Source: Corynebacterium occultum (GTDB lineage Bacteria; Actinomycetota; Actinomycetes; Mycobacteriales; Mycobacteriaceae). Taken from it: a stretch of DNA of 64,000 nucleotides. Position numbers and translations under genes: made by a program. The notes beneath the pieces were generated by a model. That model saw only the letters and a program-made list of their open reading frames with translations, made no database searches and was not told the origin of the DNA. How positions within the stretch are numbered: position 1 is the stretch's first letter; each line of letters opens with the position of its first letter. Location: contig NZ_CP046455.1 of assembly GCF_009734425.1 (NCBI RefSeq), positions 1,922,001-1,986,000 on the forward strand, read 5' to 3'. Positions 10,533 to 20,254 of the stretch are shown here, piece after piece.

Positions 10533-12003
10533 TGTCCATTGCCTCCTTATAGCGTCGGGTCGCCGGATCATCACCGGTCCAGCAGGCGACATTCCGCACC
10601 TCCGGCATCATGTCACGGTGGAAGACCGGGTCCAGGCCACGTTTCTTCTGCTGGTTGTAATTGCGCAGCAGCTTCACCGCGACATGCCCCAGCGGGATGA
10701 TCGCGCAGAGGTTGATCACCACCATAATGCCCGCGAAGGTATCGCCCAAGGCCCACACCAGCGGCACCGAACTGATCGCACCGAGGAAAACACAGACCAG
10801 GACCACCACCCGGAAAATATTGAGAATGAGCTTCGAGCCAGTGAAATACTGGATATTGGCCTGGGCGAGATAGTAGTTGCCCAGTACCGAAGAAAACGCC
10901 AGGAAAAACATCACCACGGTGATGAAGTGGGTACCCCAGCCGCCGACCACGCTGGCCAGTGCCTCCTGGGTCAGCGAGGAGGACTGCACATCCCCGGTGG
11001 CATAATCCACCCCGGAAAGCAGGATGATGAAGGCGGTGATCGAGCAGACCAGCAGGGTGTCGAAATACACGCCCAGGGTCTGCACCAGGCCCTGTTTAAC
11101 CGGGTGGGAGACGGTCGCGGTGGCCGCGGCATTCGGGACAGAACCCTCACCCGCCTCATTGGAGAAGAGCCCGCGGCGCATCCCGTTCATGAAGGCCAGC
11201 CAGAAGGCACCCCACACCGAGGCACCGGCCACCGGGCGGAAACCAAAGGCGCCGGCGATGATATCGCTGATCATGCCGGGGACCATCTCGAAGTTGATGA
11301 CGATGACCACCACCCCGACGATGATGTAGGCACCCGCCATGAAAGGCACCATCCACTGGGTGACATTGGCGATGCGGTGCACCCCACCGAAGATCACCAA
11401 CGCTGAAAGTGCCGCCATGATCAGGCCGACAATCGCCTTCGCCGTGGTGGAGGGGGTGCCGGTGGAGACGGTGATCGCCTCGACCACCGCATTGGACTGC
11501 AGGGCGTTATAGACGAAACCGAAGGTGATGGTGATCGCCACACCGAAGATGACCGCCAACCAGCGGGCATTGAGCCCCAGCGTCATGTAGTAGGCGGGGC
11601 CACCACGGTAGCCATCCCCGTCCCGGACCTTCCACAGCTGCGCCAGGGTGGACTCGATGAAGGAGGTGGCACCTCCGACCAGGGCGATGATCCACATCCA
11701 GAAGACGGCGCCGGGGCCGCCCAGGGTGATGGCCAGGGCGACACCGGCCACATTGGCGGTACCCACCCGGGAGGCTGCGGAGATGGTGAATGCCTTGAAG
11801 GCGGAGATGTCCTGACGCTTCTCGTCCCCCTCCTCCCGGGCGGGTCTTTCCACCACCGCCCGGAACATCTCAGGGATCATCCTGATCTGCACCAGCAGGG
11901 TGCGGCCACCGAAGTAGAGGCCGGCTGCCACGAGCAGGAAAGGCAGAACCATCCAGAGGTTGTCATTGATGATCTCGGTGACGAAGCTTTCGAGTGCGCC
12001 CAT
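10525..12003 (-). CDS. Sodium:alanine/glycine symporter (AGCS family)
   Basis: The 492-residue protein has about ten to eleven membrane segments and the AGCS signature GLFSNEAGEGSVPNAA (about residues 281-296). FKAFTISAASRVGTANVAGVA near residue 70 matches the substrate-binding region of the family. It should import alanine or glycine with sodium. It is first in an operon with acyP and the Nudix gene, an arrangement I have not met in relatives. The ATG at 12003 has only a weak ribosome site (GGTAA). Confidence 0.92.
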   Translation of the reverse strand: MGALESFVTEIINDNLWMVLPFLLVAAGLYFGGRTLLVQIRMIPEMFRAVVERPAREEGDEKRQDISAFKAFTISAASRVGTANVAGVALAITLGGPGAVFWMWIIALVGGATSFIESTLAQLWKVRDGDGYRGGPAYYMTLGLNARWLAVIFGVAITITFGFVYNALQSNAVVEAITVSTGTPSTTAKAIVGLIMAALSALVIFGGVHRIANVTQWMVPFMAGAYIIVGVVVIVINFEMVPGMISDIIAGAFGFRPVAGASVWGAFWLAFMNGMRRGLFSNEAGEGSVPNAAATATVSHPVKQGLVQTLGVYFDTLLVCSITAFIILLSGVDYATGDVQSSSLTQEALASVVGGWGTHFITVVMFFLAFSSVLGNYYLAQANIQYFTGSKLILNIFRVVVLVCVFLGAISSVPLVWALGDTFAGIMVVINLCAIIPLGHVAVKLLRNYNQQKKRGLDPVFHRDMMPEVRNVACWTGDDPATRRYKEAMDSE

Positions 12004-12122
12004 GCGCAGAATGTTACCCAGGACATATTCATTGTGGGAACACTTCCAGGCAAAAGCTACCGAAAAGACATACTCAAACTTTTTCAGAAATCAACTGCTG
12101 ATGGTCCACCCGGTCACGTATC

Positions 12123-13061
12123 TCAGAGCACCTGACACTCCGGGCAGAAATGAGTGGAACGGTTGGTCCACATCACCCGGCGGATCGGGGTGCCGCAGCG
12201 CGGGCAGGGCTCTCCCTCCTGGCCGTAGACATTGAGGGAGCGGGAGAAATAACCGCTGGCCCCGTTGACGTTGACGTAGAGGGAGTCAAAGCTGGTGCCA
12301 CCGGCGGCCAGGGCACGTTCCATCACAGCGCGGGACTCCACGAGCAGATTGAGGACATCACGCTGTCGCAGAGCGGAGGCGCGGCGCATCGGTTTCACCC
12401 GGGCCGCCCAGAGTGCCTCATCGGCGTAGATATTGCCGATACCGGACACCACGGTCTGATCCAGCAACACCCGCTTGATCTCGGAACGTTTAGTACGGAT
12501 CTTCCGGGCGGTGGCCACCGGATCAAAACCCGCCTCCAGGGGATCCATCGCGACATGCGCCGCGGGCTCAGGGACACCCCCCGGAGTGGTTTCAGTGTGC
12601 AGCCAACGTCCAAAAGTACGCTGATCAACAAAGGCCAGCTCCAGCAGCTCCCCGGTGGGGGTGCGCAGCTCGGAACGGATCCGTAGGTGCGGTGAGGTCA
12701 CCTTCCCGGGTTCGCCCACCAGCATCTGCCCACTCATCCCGAGGTGCACAAAAAGAGCCGTTCCCTCATGTCCGCCACCTTCAGCCGGCTGCTTATCGAC
12801 GCCGCGGGTTTCCCCGCCCGCCACAGCATCCCCAGTATTCCCGGCATCCTCGGAATCCCAGGAATCGCCCAGGTTGAGCCAGAGGTATTTGCCCCGCCGT
12901 CCCACCCCGGTGATCACCGCGTTCTGGAGCAGTGCGGGCAGGGATCCCTCCTGGCCCCGGTTCGCCCGGGGGTGCAGGACCTCAGTGGCGGTGAACTCCG
13001 CCCCCAGCACATGTTCCGCCAGGCCACGGCGAACCACCTCGACCTCGGGAAGTTCCGGCAT
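12123..13061 (-). CDS. mutM: Formamidopyrimidine-DNA glycosylase MutM/Fpg
   Basis: MutM removes 8-oxoguanine and cuts the abasic site. The 312-residue protein has the catalytic N-terminus MPELPEVEVVRRGL (Pro2, Glu3), Lys58 in GRRGKYLWL, the helix-two-turn-helix segment GIGNIYADEALW, and a C-terminal zinc finger (CPRC and CPEC). Residues 66-100 form a Gly/Asp/Glu-rich insertion not typical of the family, between strands that normally join directly before FVHLGMSGQM. Its ATG directly follows the rnc stop (TAA ATG), so the two are coupled. Confidence 0.96.
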   Translation of the reverse strand: MPELPEVEVVRRGLAEHVLGAEFTATEVLHPRANRGQEGSLPALLQNAVITGVGRRGKYLWLNLGDSWDSEDAGNTGDAVAGGETRGVDKQPAEGGGHEGTALFVHLGMSGQMLVGEPGKVTSPHLRIRSELRTPTGELLELAFVDQRTFGRWLHTETTPGGVPEPAAHVAMDPLEAGFDPVATARKIRTKRSEIKRVLLDQTVVSGIGNIYADEALWAARVKPMRRASALRQRDVLNLLVESRAVMERALAAGGTSFDSLYVNVNGASGYFSRSLNVYGQEGEPCPRCGTPIRRVMWTNRSTHFCPECQVL

Positions 13062-13805
13062 TTAAGAGATGCTTCCCCGGAGGGCCCGGTAGGCCAGACG
13101 TGCGGCCTCCTGCTCGGCGAGCTTCTTATTCTGCCCCACCCCGGTACCCAGGTCCTTTTCCCCGACAATCACCTTGGCGGTGAAGACTCGCTCATGATCG
13201 GGACCGACCGAGGTGGATTCATAGATCGGCATGGGAAACTTACGCTCCGCCAGACGCTCCTGGAGCATGGTCTTCCAGTCCTGGTGCACCCCGGTGGACG
13301 TGGCGTTATCGATCTTCTCCTTGAAAAGACGCAGCACCGCATCCCGGGCGGTCTCGAAACCATATTGGAGGTAGATGGCGCCGAGGATGGCCTCGGTGGT
13401 GTCTGCCAGGATGGACTCCTTGTTGCGTCCCTCAGTGACCAGCTCACCCCGACCCAGCAGGATATGCTCACCCAGGTTGATCTCCCGGGCAATATCAGCC
13501 AGACCATAGCGACTGACGATGGAGGCCCGCATCTTGGAGATATCGGACTCCGGGCGGGAGGGGTACTGGACATAGAGCTGGGTGGCCACCGAAAGCCCGA
13601 GCACGGCATCACCGAGGAATTCCAGGCGCTCATTATTGGGCAGATGGCCATTTTCATTGGCGAAGGAACGGTGCGTCAGGGAAAGTCGGAGCAGCTCATC
13701 GCTGAGCTCCACGCCGATATGTTCCCGCAGCGGGGTGTGATCTACCGCCTCATAGGCCGCCTCGAGGGCCTCAAAACCCGTGGGGCGGTTCTTCTTCCGG
13801 CTCAC
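13062..13805 (-). CDS. rnc: Ribonuclease III
   Basis: RNase III cuts double-stranded RNA in rRNA and mRNA processing. The 247-residue protein has the signature NERLEFLGDAVLG (residues 58-70, with catalytic Glu62 and Asp66) and the second metal site DTTEAILGAIYL (Asp135, Glu138). The double-stranded RNA-binding domain occupies about 168-245 and ends with QNKKLAEQEAARLAYRAL. The start overlaps the DUF177 stop by 4 bases. The DUF177-rnc-mutM order is conserved in actinobacteria. Confidence 0.97.
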   Translation of the reverse strand: MSRKKNRPTGFEALEAAYEAVDHTPLREHIGVELSDELLRLSLTHRSFANENGHLPNNERLEFLGDAVLGLSVATQLYVQYPSRPESDISKMRASIVSRYGLADIAREINLGEHILLGRGELVTEGRNKESILADTTEAILGAIYLQYGFETARDAVLRLFKEKIDNATSTGVHQDWKTMLQERLAERKFPMPIYESTSVGPDHERVFTAKVIVGEKDLGTGVGQNKKLAEQEAARLAYRALRGSIS

Positions 13806-14323
13806 TTGAACTTCTCCAGTCCGGCCCAGCGCGGATCCACGCCGACCTTTTCCCCGGAGATCCCATCTGGTGCGGGCACATCTGCATCCTCGGGGCAGCC
13901 ACCCCGGCAGACGGGGTTGAAGGGCAGGGAGAGTCCTGCCTCATCGATGACAGGCTGCAGCAGGTCGATATTGTCGCCCTGCACGCGCGGCAGCTCATCA
14001 TTGTCACCGTCCTCATCGACCTCCCCGGTGATGAAGTCATCACTATCGGAGAAGACGGCACTGACCCGTAGGGTGTGCTCAGGGCTGAGTGGACGCAGGC
14101 AGCGGGCACACTCCCCCTGGAGGGTGGCGCTGATCTCGGCATCCACCATGATCCCTTCGCCGAGCGGGGTGAGGGTCGCATCGACGCGGACCTCCCCACC
14201 TTCGGGGATGGCGATCATCTCGGGACCGATACGGGTCGGGCTGGGGCCGGTCTGCGTGCGCTGTTCCGGCAGGCCACCCGCGCGAAGCAGGGTGAGCACA
14301 TTAAAAATAAAAGGTGAAGTCAT
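13802..14323 (-). CDS. DUF177 (YceD) family protein
   Basis: The 173-residue protein belongs to the YceD/DUF177 family, linked in other bacteria to 23S rRNA processing and normally beside rpmF or rnc. It shows the two conserved cysteine motifs, CARCLRPLS and CRGGCPED. An acidic segment lies between them. Start codons at 14323 (MTSPF) and 14329 are both possible. It overlaps rnc by ATGA. No rpmF gene follows. Confidence 0.88.
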   Translation of the reverse strand: MTSPFIFNVLTLLRAGGLPEQRTQTGPSPTRIGPEMIAIPEGGEVRVDATLTPLGEGIMVDAEISATLQGECARCLRPLSPEHTLRVSAVFSDSDDFITGEVDEDGDNDELPRVQGDNIDLLQPVIDEAGLSLPFNPVCRGGCPEDADVPAPDGISGEKVGVDPRWAGLEKFK

Positions 14324-14504
14324 GACCATTGGGAGCCTACTCTTCCACTGTCAGGGAGACGTCCTCGCCACCTTCTGGGGTGGCGACCTCGTCTCCGGCA
14401 ACGGCCGAACCCCCGGAACTGGGCCGGGGTATCTGTTACTGCGGTGTTTATTACTGCATTGAACTTAGCCGGTGAGCACCCCGGGAAGCACACCCGGCCA
14501 GGAC

Positions 14505-15281
14505 TCAGGCCTCCCGGCGCTGGGAACGGTACCCCGGCTCCCGGCTGTAACTGCGCGGCTCCCGCTCCCGGGGCAGGGCTTCCCCGCCGGCACCGCCGAC
14601 CCCGGCACCGCGGCGCAGCGCCTGTCGGTCACGGGTGACGGTACGCAACAGAGTGGACATGGTCTCCTCGAATTCACCCAACTTGGAGTCGACGAAGTCA
14701 TCGCACTCCTGGCGCAGGCGCTTGGAGTCGGAGTGCGCGGCATCGACCACCCGGTGTGCCTCCTCATTCGCGCGGCGCACCACTTCGGAATCATCGACCA
14801 GGCGCTGCTGCTCCGCCAGCCCCTCCTCCACGCTGCGTTGGTAGGAATCATTGCCATCGGCAATGAGTCGCTCGGCATCGGCCTGAGCACGGGTGACGGT
14901 GTCCTCCGCTTCACGACGGGCGGTGGTGACGGTGTGGTCTGCCTCGTCCTCGGCCTGGGCAACCAGGGTGGTGGCACGGTGCTGGGCTTCATTGAGTATG
15001 TTGTCAGCCTCTTCCCCAGCCCGGGCGACCAGATCATTGGCATGTGCCTCGGCATCGGTGACAATCTCGGCGGCACGTTCCTCAGCACCGCGGAGCAGTT
15101 CATCCTGACGGTCCAGCACATCCTGTGCATCGTCGATCTCCACCGGCAGCGCGTTCCGGAGATCGTCGAGCAGGGCCAGCACATCATTGCGTGGCACCAT
15201 GCAGTTTGAGGTCATGGGGACCCCGTAGGCCTGCTCTACGGTTTGGACGAGTTCATCAAGGGCCTCGAAAACGCGGTACAT
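14505..15281 (-). CDS. sepIVA: DivIVA-like coiled-coil septum protein (SepIVA homologue)
   Basis: The 258-residue protein starts MYRVFEALDELV and is mostly a long Ala/Glu-rich coiled coil (about 45-215), followed by a basic, Arg-rich tail. It matches the mycobacterial Rv2927c/SepIVA protein, a DivIVA-domain divisome factor required for septation, both in sequence type and in position before DUF177-rnc-mutM. The start at 15281 is chosen because the DivIVA-like N-terminus begins there; the upstream in-frame ATG at 15341 adds residues with no family resemblance. Confidence 0.85.
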   Translation of the reverse strand: MYRVFEALDELVQTVEQAYGVPMTSNCMVPRNDVLALLDDLRNALPVEIDDAQDVLDRQDELLRGAEERAAEIVTDAEAHANDLVARAGEEADNILNEAQHRATTLVAQAEDEADHTVTTARREAEDTVTRAQADAERLIADGNDSYQRSVEEGLAEQQRLVDDSEVVRRANEEAHRVVDAAHSDSKRLRQECDDFVDSKLGEFEETMSTLLRTVTRDRQALRRGAGVGGAGGEALPREREPRSYSREPGYRSQRREA

Positions 15282-15357
15282 ACCTAAATAGTACTGAGTG
15301 CCCTGGGGTTGTGCACTTAGCCGCGGCCGTGGGTGTTGCACTTATCCCCTGGAACCG

Positions 15358-15408
15358 GCAAAAAAAGAGAAACGCCCGCCGTGCTCCCCTTCACGGTGCG
15401 GCGGGCGT
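15358..15408 (-). terminator. Intrinsic terminator of gdhA
   Basis: A 10-bp G+C-rich stem (15372-15381 with 15399-15408) is followed on the minus strand by TTTCTCTTTTTTT. It lies 16 bases after the gdhA stop. Confidence 0.95.
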
Positions 15409-15423
15409 CGATAAGCACGTGGC

Positions 15424-16770
<1,347 letters not shown>

Positions 16771-16830
16771 TCACTTCTTCCCATCTCGGCGCCGCTGGGG
16801 GGCGGCCGCACATTCTTATAGAAATCTTAA

Positions 16831-16858
16831 ATATTACTGCGGGCGGCGAAAGCTACAA
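16831..16858 (-). promoter_or_regulatory. Candidate gdhA promoter
   Basis: On the minus strand TTGTAG (16853-16858) and TAATAT (16831-16836) are separated by 16 bases. They resemble -35 and -10 hexamers and would give a leader of roughly 55 bases. Confidence 0.5.
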
Positions 16859-16897
16859 CCTGCCAGAAAAGAGACACTTCCCCTTTCGGAGAGGTTT

Positions 16898-16911
16898 CTA
16901 ACGTTTAATAG
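16898..16911. promoter_or_regulatory. AmtR-like box upstream of gdhA
   Basis: CTAA-CGTTTA-ATAG differs from the AmtR core CTAT-N6-ATAG at one base, and its flanks (TTT before, TTTT after) match the T-rich and A-rich edges of the consensus. It lies about 130 bases upstream of gdhA. Nothing else is recognisable in the rest of the 448-base gap (16768-17215) apart from the promoter listed above. Confidence 0.72.
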
Positions 16912-17215
16912 TTTTGATCACTCAGCGGAGATTCGCAACCCAAACGAATGTAATATGGAACACTCTATAGAAATTCTCCCCCAGGCTGAGGCGCAGGGAA
17001 ACCGGAGCTTCCGGGGGTTTTAGGGGAAGTTTTCCGGTTTATCTCCACGAGGTCCCCCAGCCCGCCCGGCTACCCCCGGCAACCCGTCCACCATGCCCGA
17101 ACACTCCCGATCTCCGGGCCGGGACAGTAGCGGGATAGGCTAAAAGGCTGATAGAAAGACCAAAACCATCCCCCACACTCCGCCTGGAACCACCCCGGAA
17201 AGGCCCGCCACCGCG

Positions 17216-18349
17216 ATGAGCACCGACACCCCCTCCATCCCAGAACCCCTGCGGATCCTGGTCGCCCCCGACTCTTTCAAGGGCACCGCCACCGCCACCC
17301 AGGCCGCGGAATACCTCGCCGAGGGAGCGCTCTCCGAGGATCCCGGGGCTGAGATCACGCTTGCCCCCATGGCGGATGGCGGGGAGGGCACCGCCGACAC
17401 TTTCCCAGGCCAGCGCATCACCCTGCCCACCACAGATGCCGCGGGCCGGCTGACCGAAGCCACCTATGTCTTCGACCGCGAGGCCAAGACCGCCTATATC
17501 GATGTGGCCGCAGCTTCCGGCCTGCCAGCCGTCGCAGACAAGCCGGTACCGTTGACCGGCGATACCTATGGGACTGGAGTGTTGATTGCTGATGCAGAGA
17601 CCCGGGGTGCGAAACGCCTCGTGCTCTGCCTCGGAGGTTCAGCGACCGTCGATGGCGGCACCGGGATCCTGGTCGCCTTAGGTGCCGAACCCCTCAATGC
17701 CGCCGGATTCTCCCTCCCTAAGGGAGGCGCCGCCCTGATCGACCTGGACAATATCGACACCGCCCAGCTCAACATCCGTGCCGCCGCCCTGGAGTACATC
17801 CTGCTCACCGATGTCATTTCCCCCGCCACCGGGGAACTCGGCGCCGCCTGGGTCTACGGGCCACAAAAGGGTGCCAACCCCGAAGAGGTGAAGCTTCTCG
17901 ACGCCGCACTGACCCGGCTCTGCGAAGTCACCGGCGTCAACCCGGAGACACCCGGGACCGGCGCAGCCGGTGCCCTGCCGGTGGGCCTGCTCTGGCTCTC
18001 CACCCTGTTGCACGGCAGCAGTGAACACATCCATCTGCTCCCCGGCGCCCCCCTGATCGCCCGTATCCGCGGCCTCGAGGAACTGATCCCCGCCTCGGAC
18101 CTGGTGATCACCGGGGAAGGAGCCCTGGACGAGCAGTCCTTCCAGGGCAAGGTGGTGGGCACCCTCGCCAAGTTGGCCGAAAACACCCCCGCCACCCTGG
18201 CGGTGGCTGCCGGGAAAATCAACACCGAGCTCCCCCGAGGAATAATCGGCGCAGAATTGATCGAGACCCAGGACGTTGCAGAACAGTTGCGCGAAGCCGG
18301 GGCTCGACTGGTGCGGGACTACCGCAGAATGTCGACCGTCCAGGGATAG
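17216..18349 (+). CDS. glxK: Glycerate kinase
   Basis: The 377-residue protein belongs to the type 1 glycerate kinase family (GlxK/GarK), which phosphorylates D-glycerate for entry into glycolysis. It shows ILVAPDSFKGTATATQAAE near the N-terminus, the ADGGEGTADTF motif (about 53-63), LCLGGSATVDGGTG (about 137-150) and the VYGPQKGAN segment. The catalytic SFKG and GGEGT residues are present. Its 3' end overlaps the convergent next gene by 31 bases. The gene symbol is by family similarity only. Confidence 0.88.
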   Translation: MSTDTPSIPEPLRILVAPDSFKGTATATQAAEYLAEGALSEDPGAEITLAPMADGGEGTADTFPGQRITLPTTDAAGRLTEATYVFDREAKTAYIDVAAASGLPAVADKPVPLTGDTYGTGVLIADAETRGAKRLVLCLGGSATVDGGTGILVALGAEPLNAAGFSLPKGGAALIDLDNIDTAQLNIRAAALEYILLTDVISPATGELGAAWVYGPQKGANPEEVKLLDAALTRLCEVTGVNPETPGTGAAGALPVGLLWLSTLLHGSSEHIHLLPGAPLIARIRGLEELIPASDLVITGEGALDEQSFQGKVVGTLAKLAENTPATLAVAAGKINTELPRGIIGAELIETQDVAEQLREAGARLVRDYRRMSTVQG

Positions 18350-18717
18350 GTCGCCGGGACCTCCCAGGCGGTCTCCCGCTCTAGGAGCACCGGATCCGCC
18401 GGCAGGTCATTCTGTGGGGTGAGGAACCGGGAGAGCGCCATGGTCAGCTGATTGACCGAACCCTTGAGACCCTCAATGTCGATGGCGTAGCGGTGCACCG
18501 TGGAGTCCGGCAGATCACGACCCTCATGCTCATCGCGGTAGGTCTGCCGCAGCTGCGCCTCCACCTCCTTATCCACCCGGGGGGAATGGTCATGGGTGAC
18601 CTCCCCCTTTTCCAACTTCTCGTTCTCGATCAGGCTCTCAACGGCACCGGCGAACTTTTCACGCAGCGGCTCAGCATCGGAGTGTGGGACCAGGACATCA
18701 AATTGAATGACAGGCAT
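18319..18717 (-). CDS. Conserved hypothetical protein
   Basis: I do not recognise this 132-residue acidic protein. It has no signal peptide or membrane segment. It begins MPVIQFDVLVPHSD, contains many charged residues in the first 75 positions and ends in a Trp/Tyr-containing segment (ERETAWEVPATYPW). Its coding frame overlaps glycerate kinase by 31 bases in a tail-to-tail arrangement, and it is divergent from the DUF4921 gene 30 bases away, so the two may share a promoter region. Translation is judged real because it fills the gap exactly and reads like a compact folded protein. Confidence 0.65.
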   Translation of the reverse strand: MPVIQFDVLVPHSDAEPLREKFAGAVESLIENEKLEKGEVTHDHSPRVDKEVEAQLRQTYRDEHEGRDLPDSTVHRYAIDIEGLKGSVNQLTMALSRFLTPQNDLPADPVLLERETAWEVPATYPWTVDILR

Positions 18718-18747
18718 ACCACGAGCTTAGCGAATAATCTTTGCTCC

Positions 18748-20073
18748 ATGAGTGTTCCCAACCATTCTCCTCTCCCACCGTTGACCACTCTCGCCGACGG
18801 CACCATCAAGCAGGTCAGCCCCTTCAGTGGCACCGAGGTCTGGACCGTACCGGGAAGAGGTAACCGCCCCTTGTCCTCTCCGAAGGAAAAGCCCCGCCAG
18901 CTGGAGGAATCGGAACACACCGGCACCTGTAACTTCTGTGAATCCACCCCGCTGGCCACCCCGCCGGAGAAGGCCCGGATGGTGCGCACCACGGAAGGCG
19001 GGGAGATCAAGCGTGGCCTGCTCCCCGGGGAGCTGGCCGATCATCCCGCCGAATTTCGGCGGGTACCCAACCTCTTCGAGATCGTCTCCTATGAGTACTG
19101 GGCCCTGAACTTCGGCTACACCATGGATGCCGAGAATACGGAGCGGCAACGTCATTACCTCGCCGATGAAGCCGGCCGACAGCATGTGATCAATATCGTC
19201 CAGACCTGGCTGAAGGCCTCCGGGCAGGAGGAGGATCTCCCTGAGGAGGAACTGCTGCAGCTGGGAAACCGCTACTTCGGCGGCGGCCACGATGTCATCA
19301 TCGCCCGTAGACACTATGAATCCGATGCCACCGATTCCTCCCAATTAGCCTCCTCCGGCACCCTGAGTGTGGCCGAACACCGCGCCTTCATCGAATTCAC
19401 CATCGACGCCATCGCCGACCTCTACCGACACAACCGTTACGCCCGCTATGTGGTTGCCTTCCAGAACTGGTTGCGCCCCGCCGGAGCCTCCTTCGATCAC
19501 CTGCACAAACAGGTCGTAGCCATTGATGAACACGGCACCCGCGCGGAACAGGAGATCATCCGGTTACGTGCCAACCCCAACCTCTACAACGAATGGGGCG
19601 TGGACTACGCCAACCGCCAGAACCTGGTGATCGCGGCCAATGAACAGGCCATCCTCATCGCCGGCCTGGGGCACCGCTACCCCACCCTGGAGCTCTACTC
19701 CCGCTCGGAGACCTGCGAACCCTGGCTCCAGAGCACCCCGGAAGTGCACGCCATGAGCGATCTGCTCCATGCCGCACATGCGGCCACCGGAGCAGATGTC
19801 GCCTGCAACGAGGAATGGCAGCACCGTTCGCCGGGTCTGGATCTGCCCATGCCCTGGCGGATCAACCTCAAGTGGCGGGTGTCCACCCTGGCGGGCTTCG
19901 AGGGTTCCACCAGCATCTTCGTCAACACCCTCTCCCCCGCCAACATCCGCAACCGCATGGTCACCGCCCTGCGGCGGTTACGCGAAGAGGGCAGCATCGC
20001 CGAAGACATTCAGATTGGTGCGGAATGTGAGATCCCCCCGAACTCGCTGAAGTACCATCCGCTGGTGCGCTGA
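18748..20073 (+). CDS. DUF4921 family HIT/GalT-like protein
   Basis: The 441-residue protein matches the DUF4921 family known from corynebacteria, distantly related to galactose-1-phosphate uridylyltransferases. A CNFC pair at residues 61-64 could bind zinc, and the HIT-type segment ASFDHLHKQVV (about 250-260) stands where GalT has its catalytic histidine motif. A histidine-rich C-terminal part follows. Substrate unknown; a nucleotidyl transfer or hydrolysis is inferred. The ATG at 18748 is chosen because upstream in-frame sequence is antisense to the divergent gene. Confidence 0.8.
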   Translation: MSVPNHSPLPPLTTLADGTIKQVSPFSGTEVWTVPGRGNRPLSSPKEKPRQLEESEHTGTCNFCESTPLATPPEKARMVRTTEGGEIKRGLLPGELADHPAEFRRVPNLFEIVSYEYWALNFGYTMDAENTERQRHYLADEAGRQHVINIVQTWLKASGQEEDLPEEELLQLGNRYFGGGHDVIIARRHYESDATDSSQLASSGTLSVAEHRAFIEFTIDAIADLYRHNRYARYVVAFQNWLRPAGASFDHLHKQVVAIDEHGTRAEQEIIRLRANPNLYNEWGVDYANRQNLVIAANEQAILIAGLGHRYPTLELYSRSETCEPWLQSTPEVHAMSDLLHAAHAATGADVACNEEWQHRSPGLDLPMPWRINLKWRVSTLAGFEGSTSIFVNTLSPANIRNRMVTALRRLREEGSIAEDIQIGAECEIPPNSLKYHPLVR

Positions 20074-20254
20074 ACGTATTTTCCTCCTGCGGTGTCCTCC
20101 CCCAGCAGGTTCTCCCCGGGAGGCGGTGGGCGCTCTCCACGGGGTTCTCTCTGAGGCGGGCGTTCTTCTTCCCGAGGCACATGGTCTCCACCGTGCTCCC
20201 GGTCACTTCCGCTATATTTGGCAGCAACCGAGAACCTAGAGGAGACCTTCCCCG

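Noticed and set aside
12744..14462. 572-codon plus-strand frame across mutM, rnc and DUF177
   Set aside because: It is antisense to three conserved, coupled genes.
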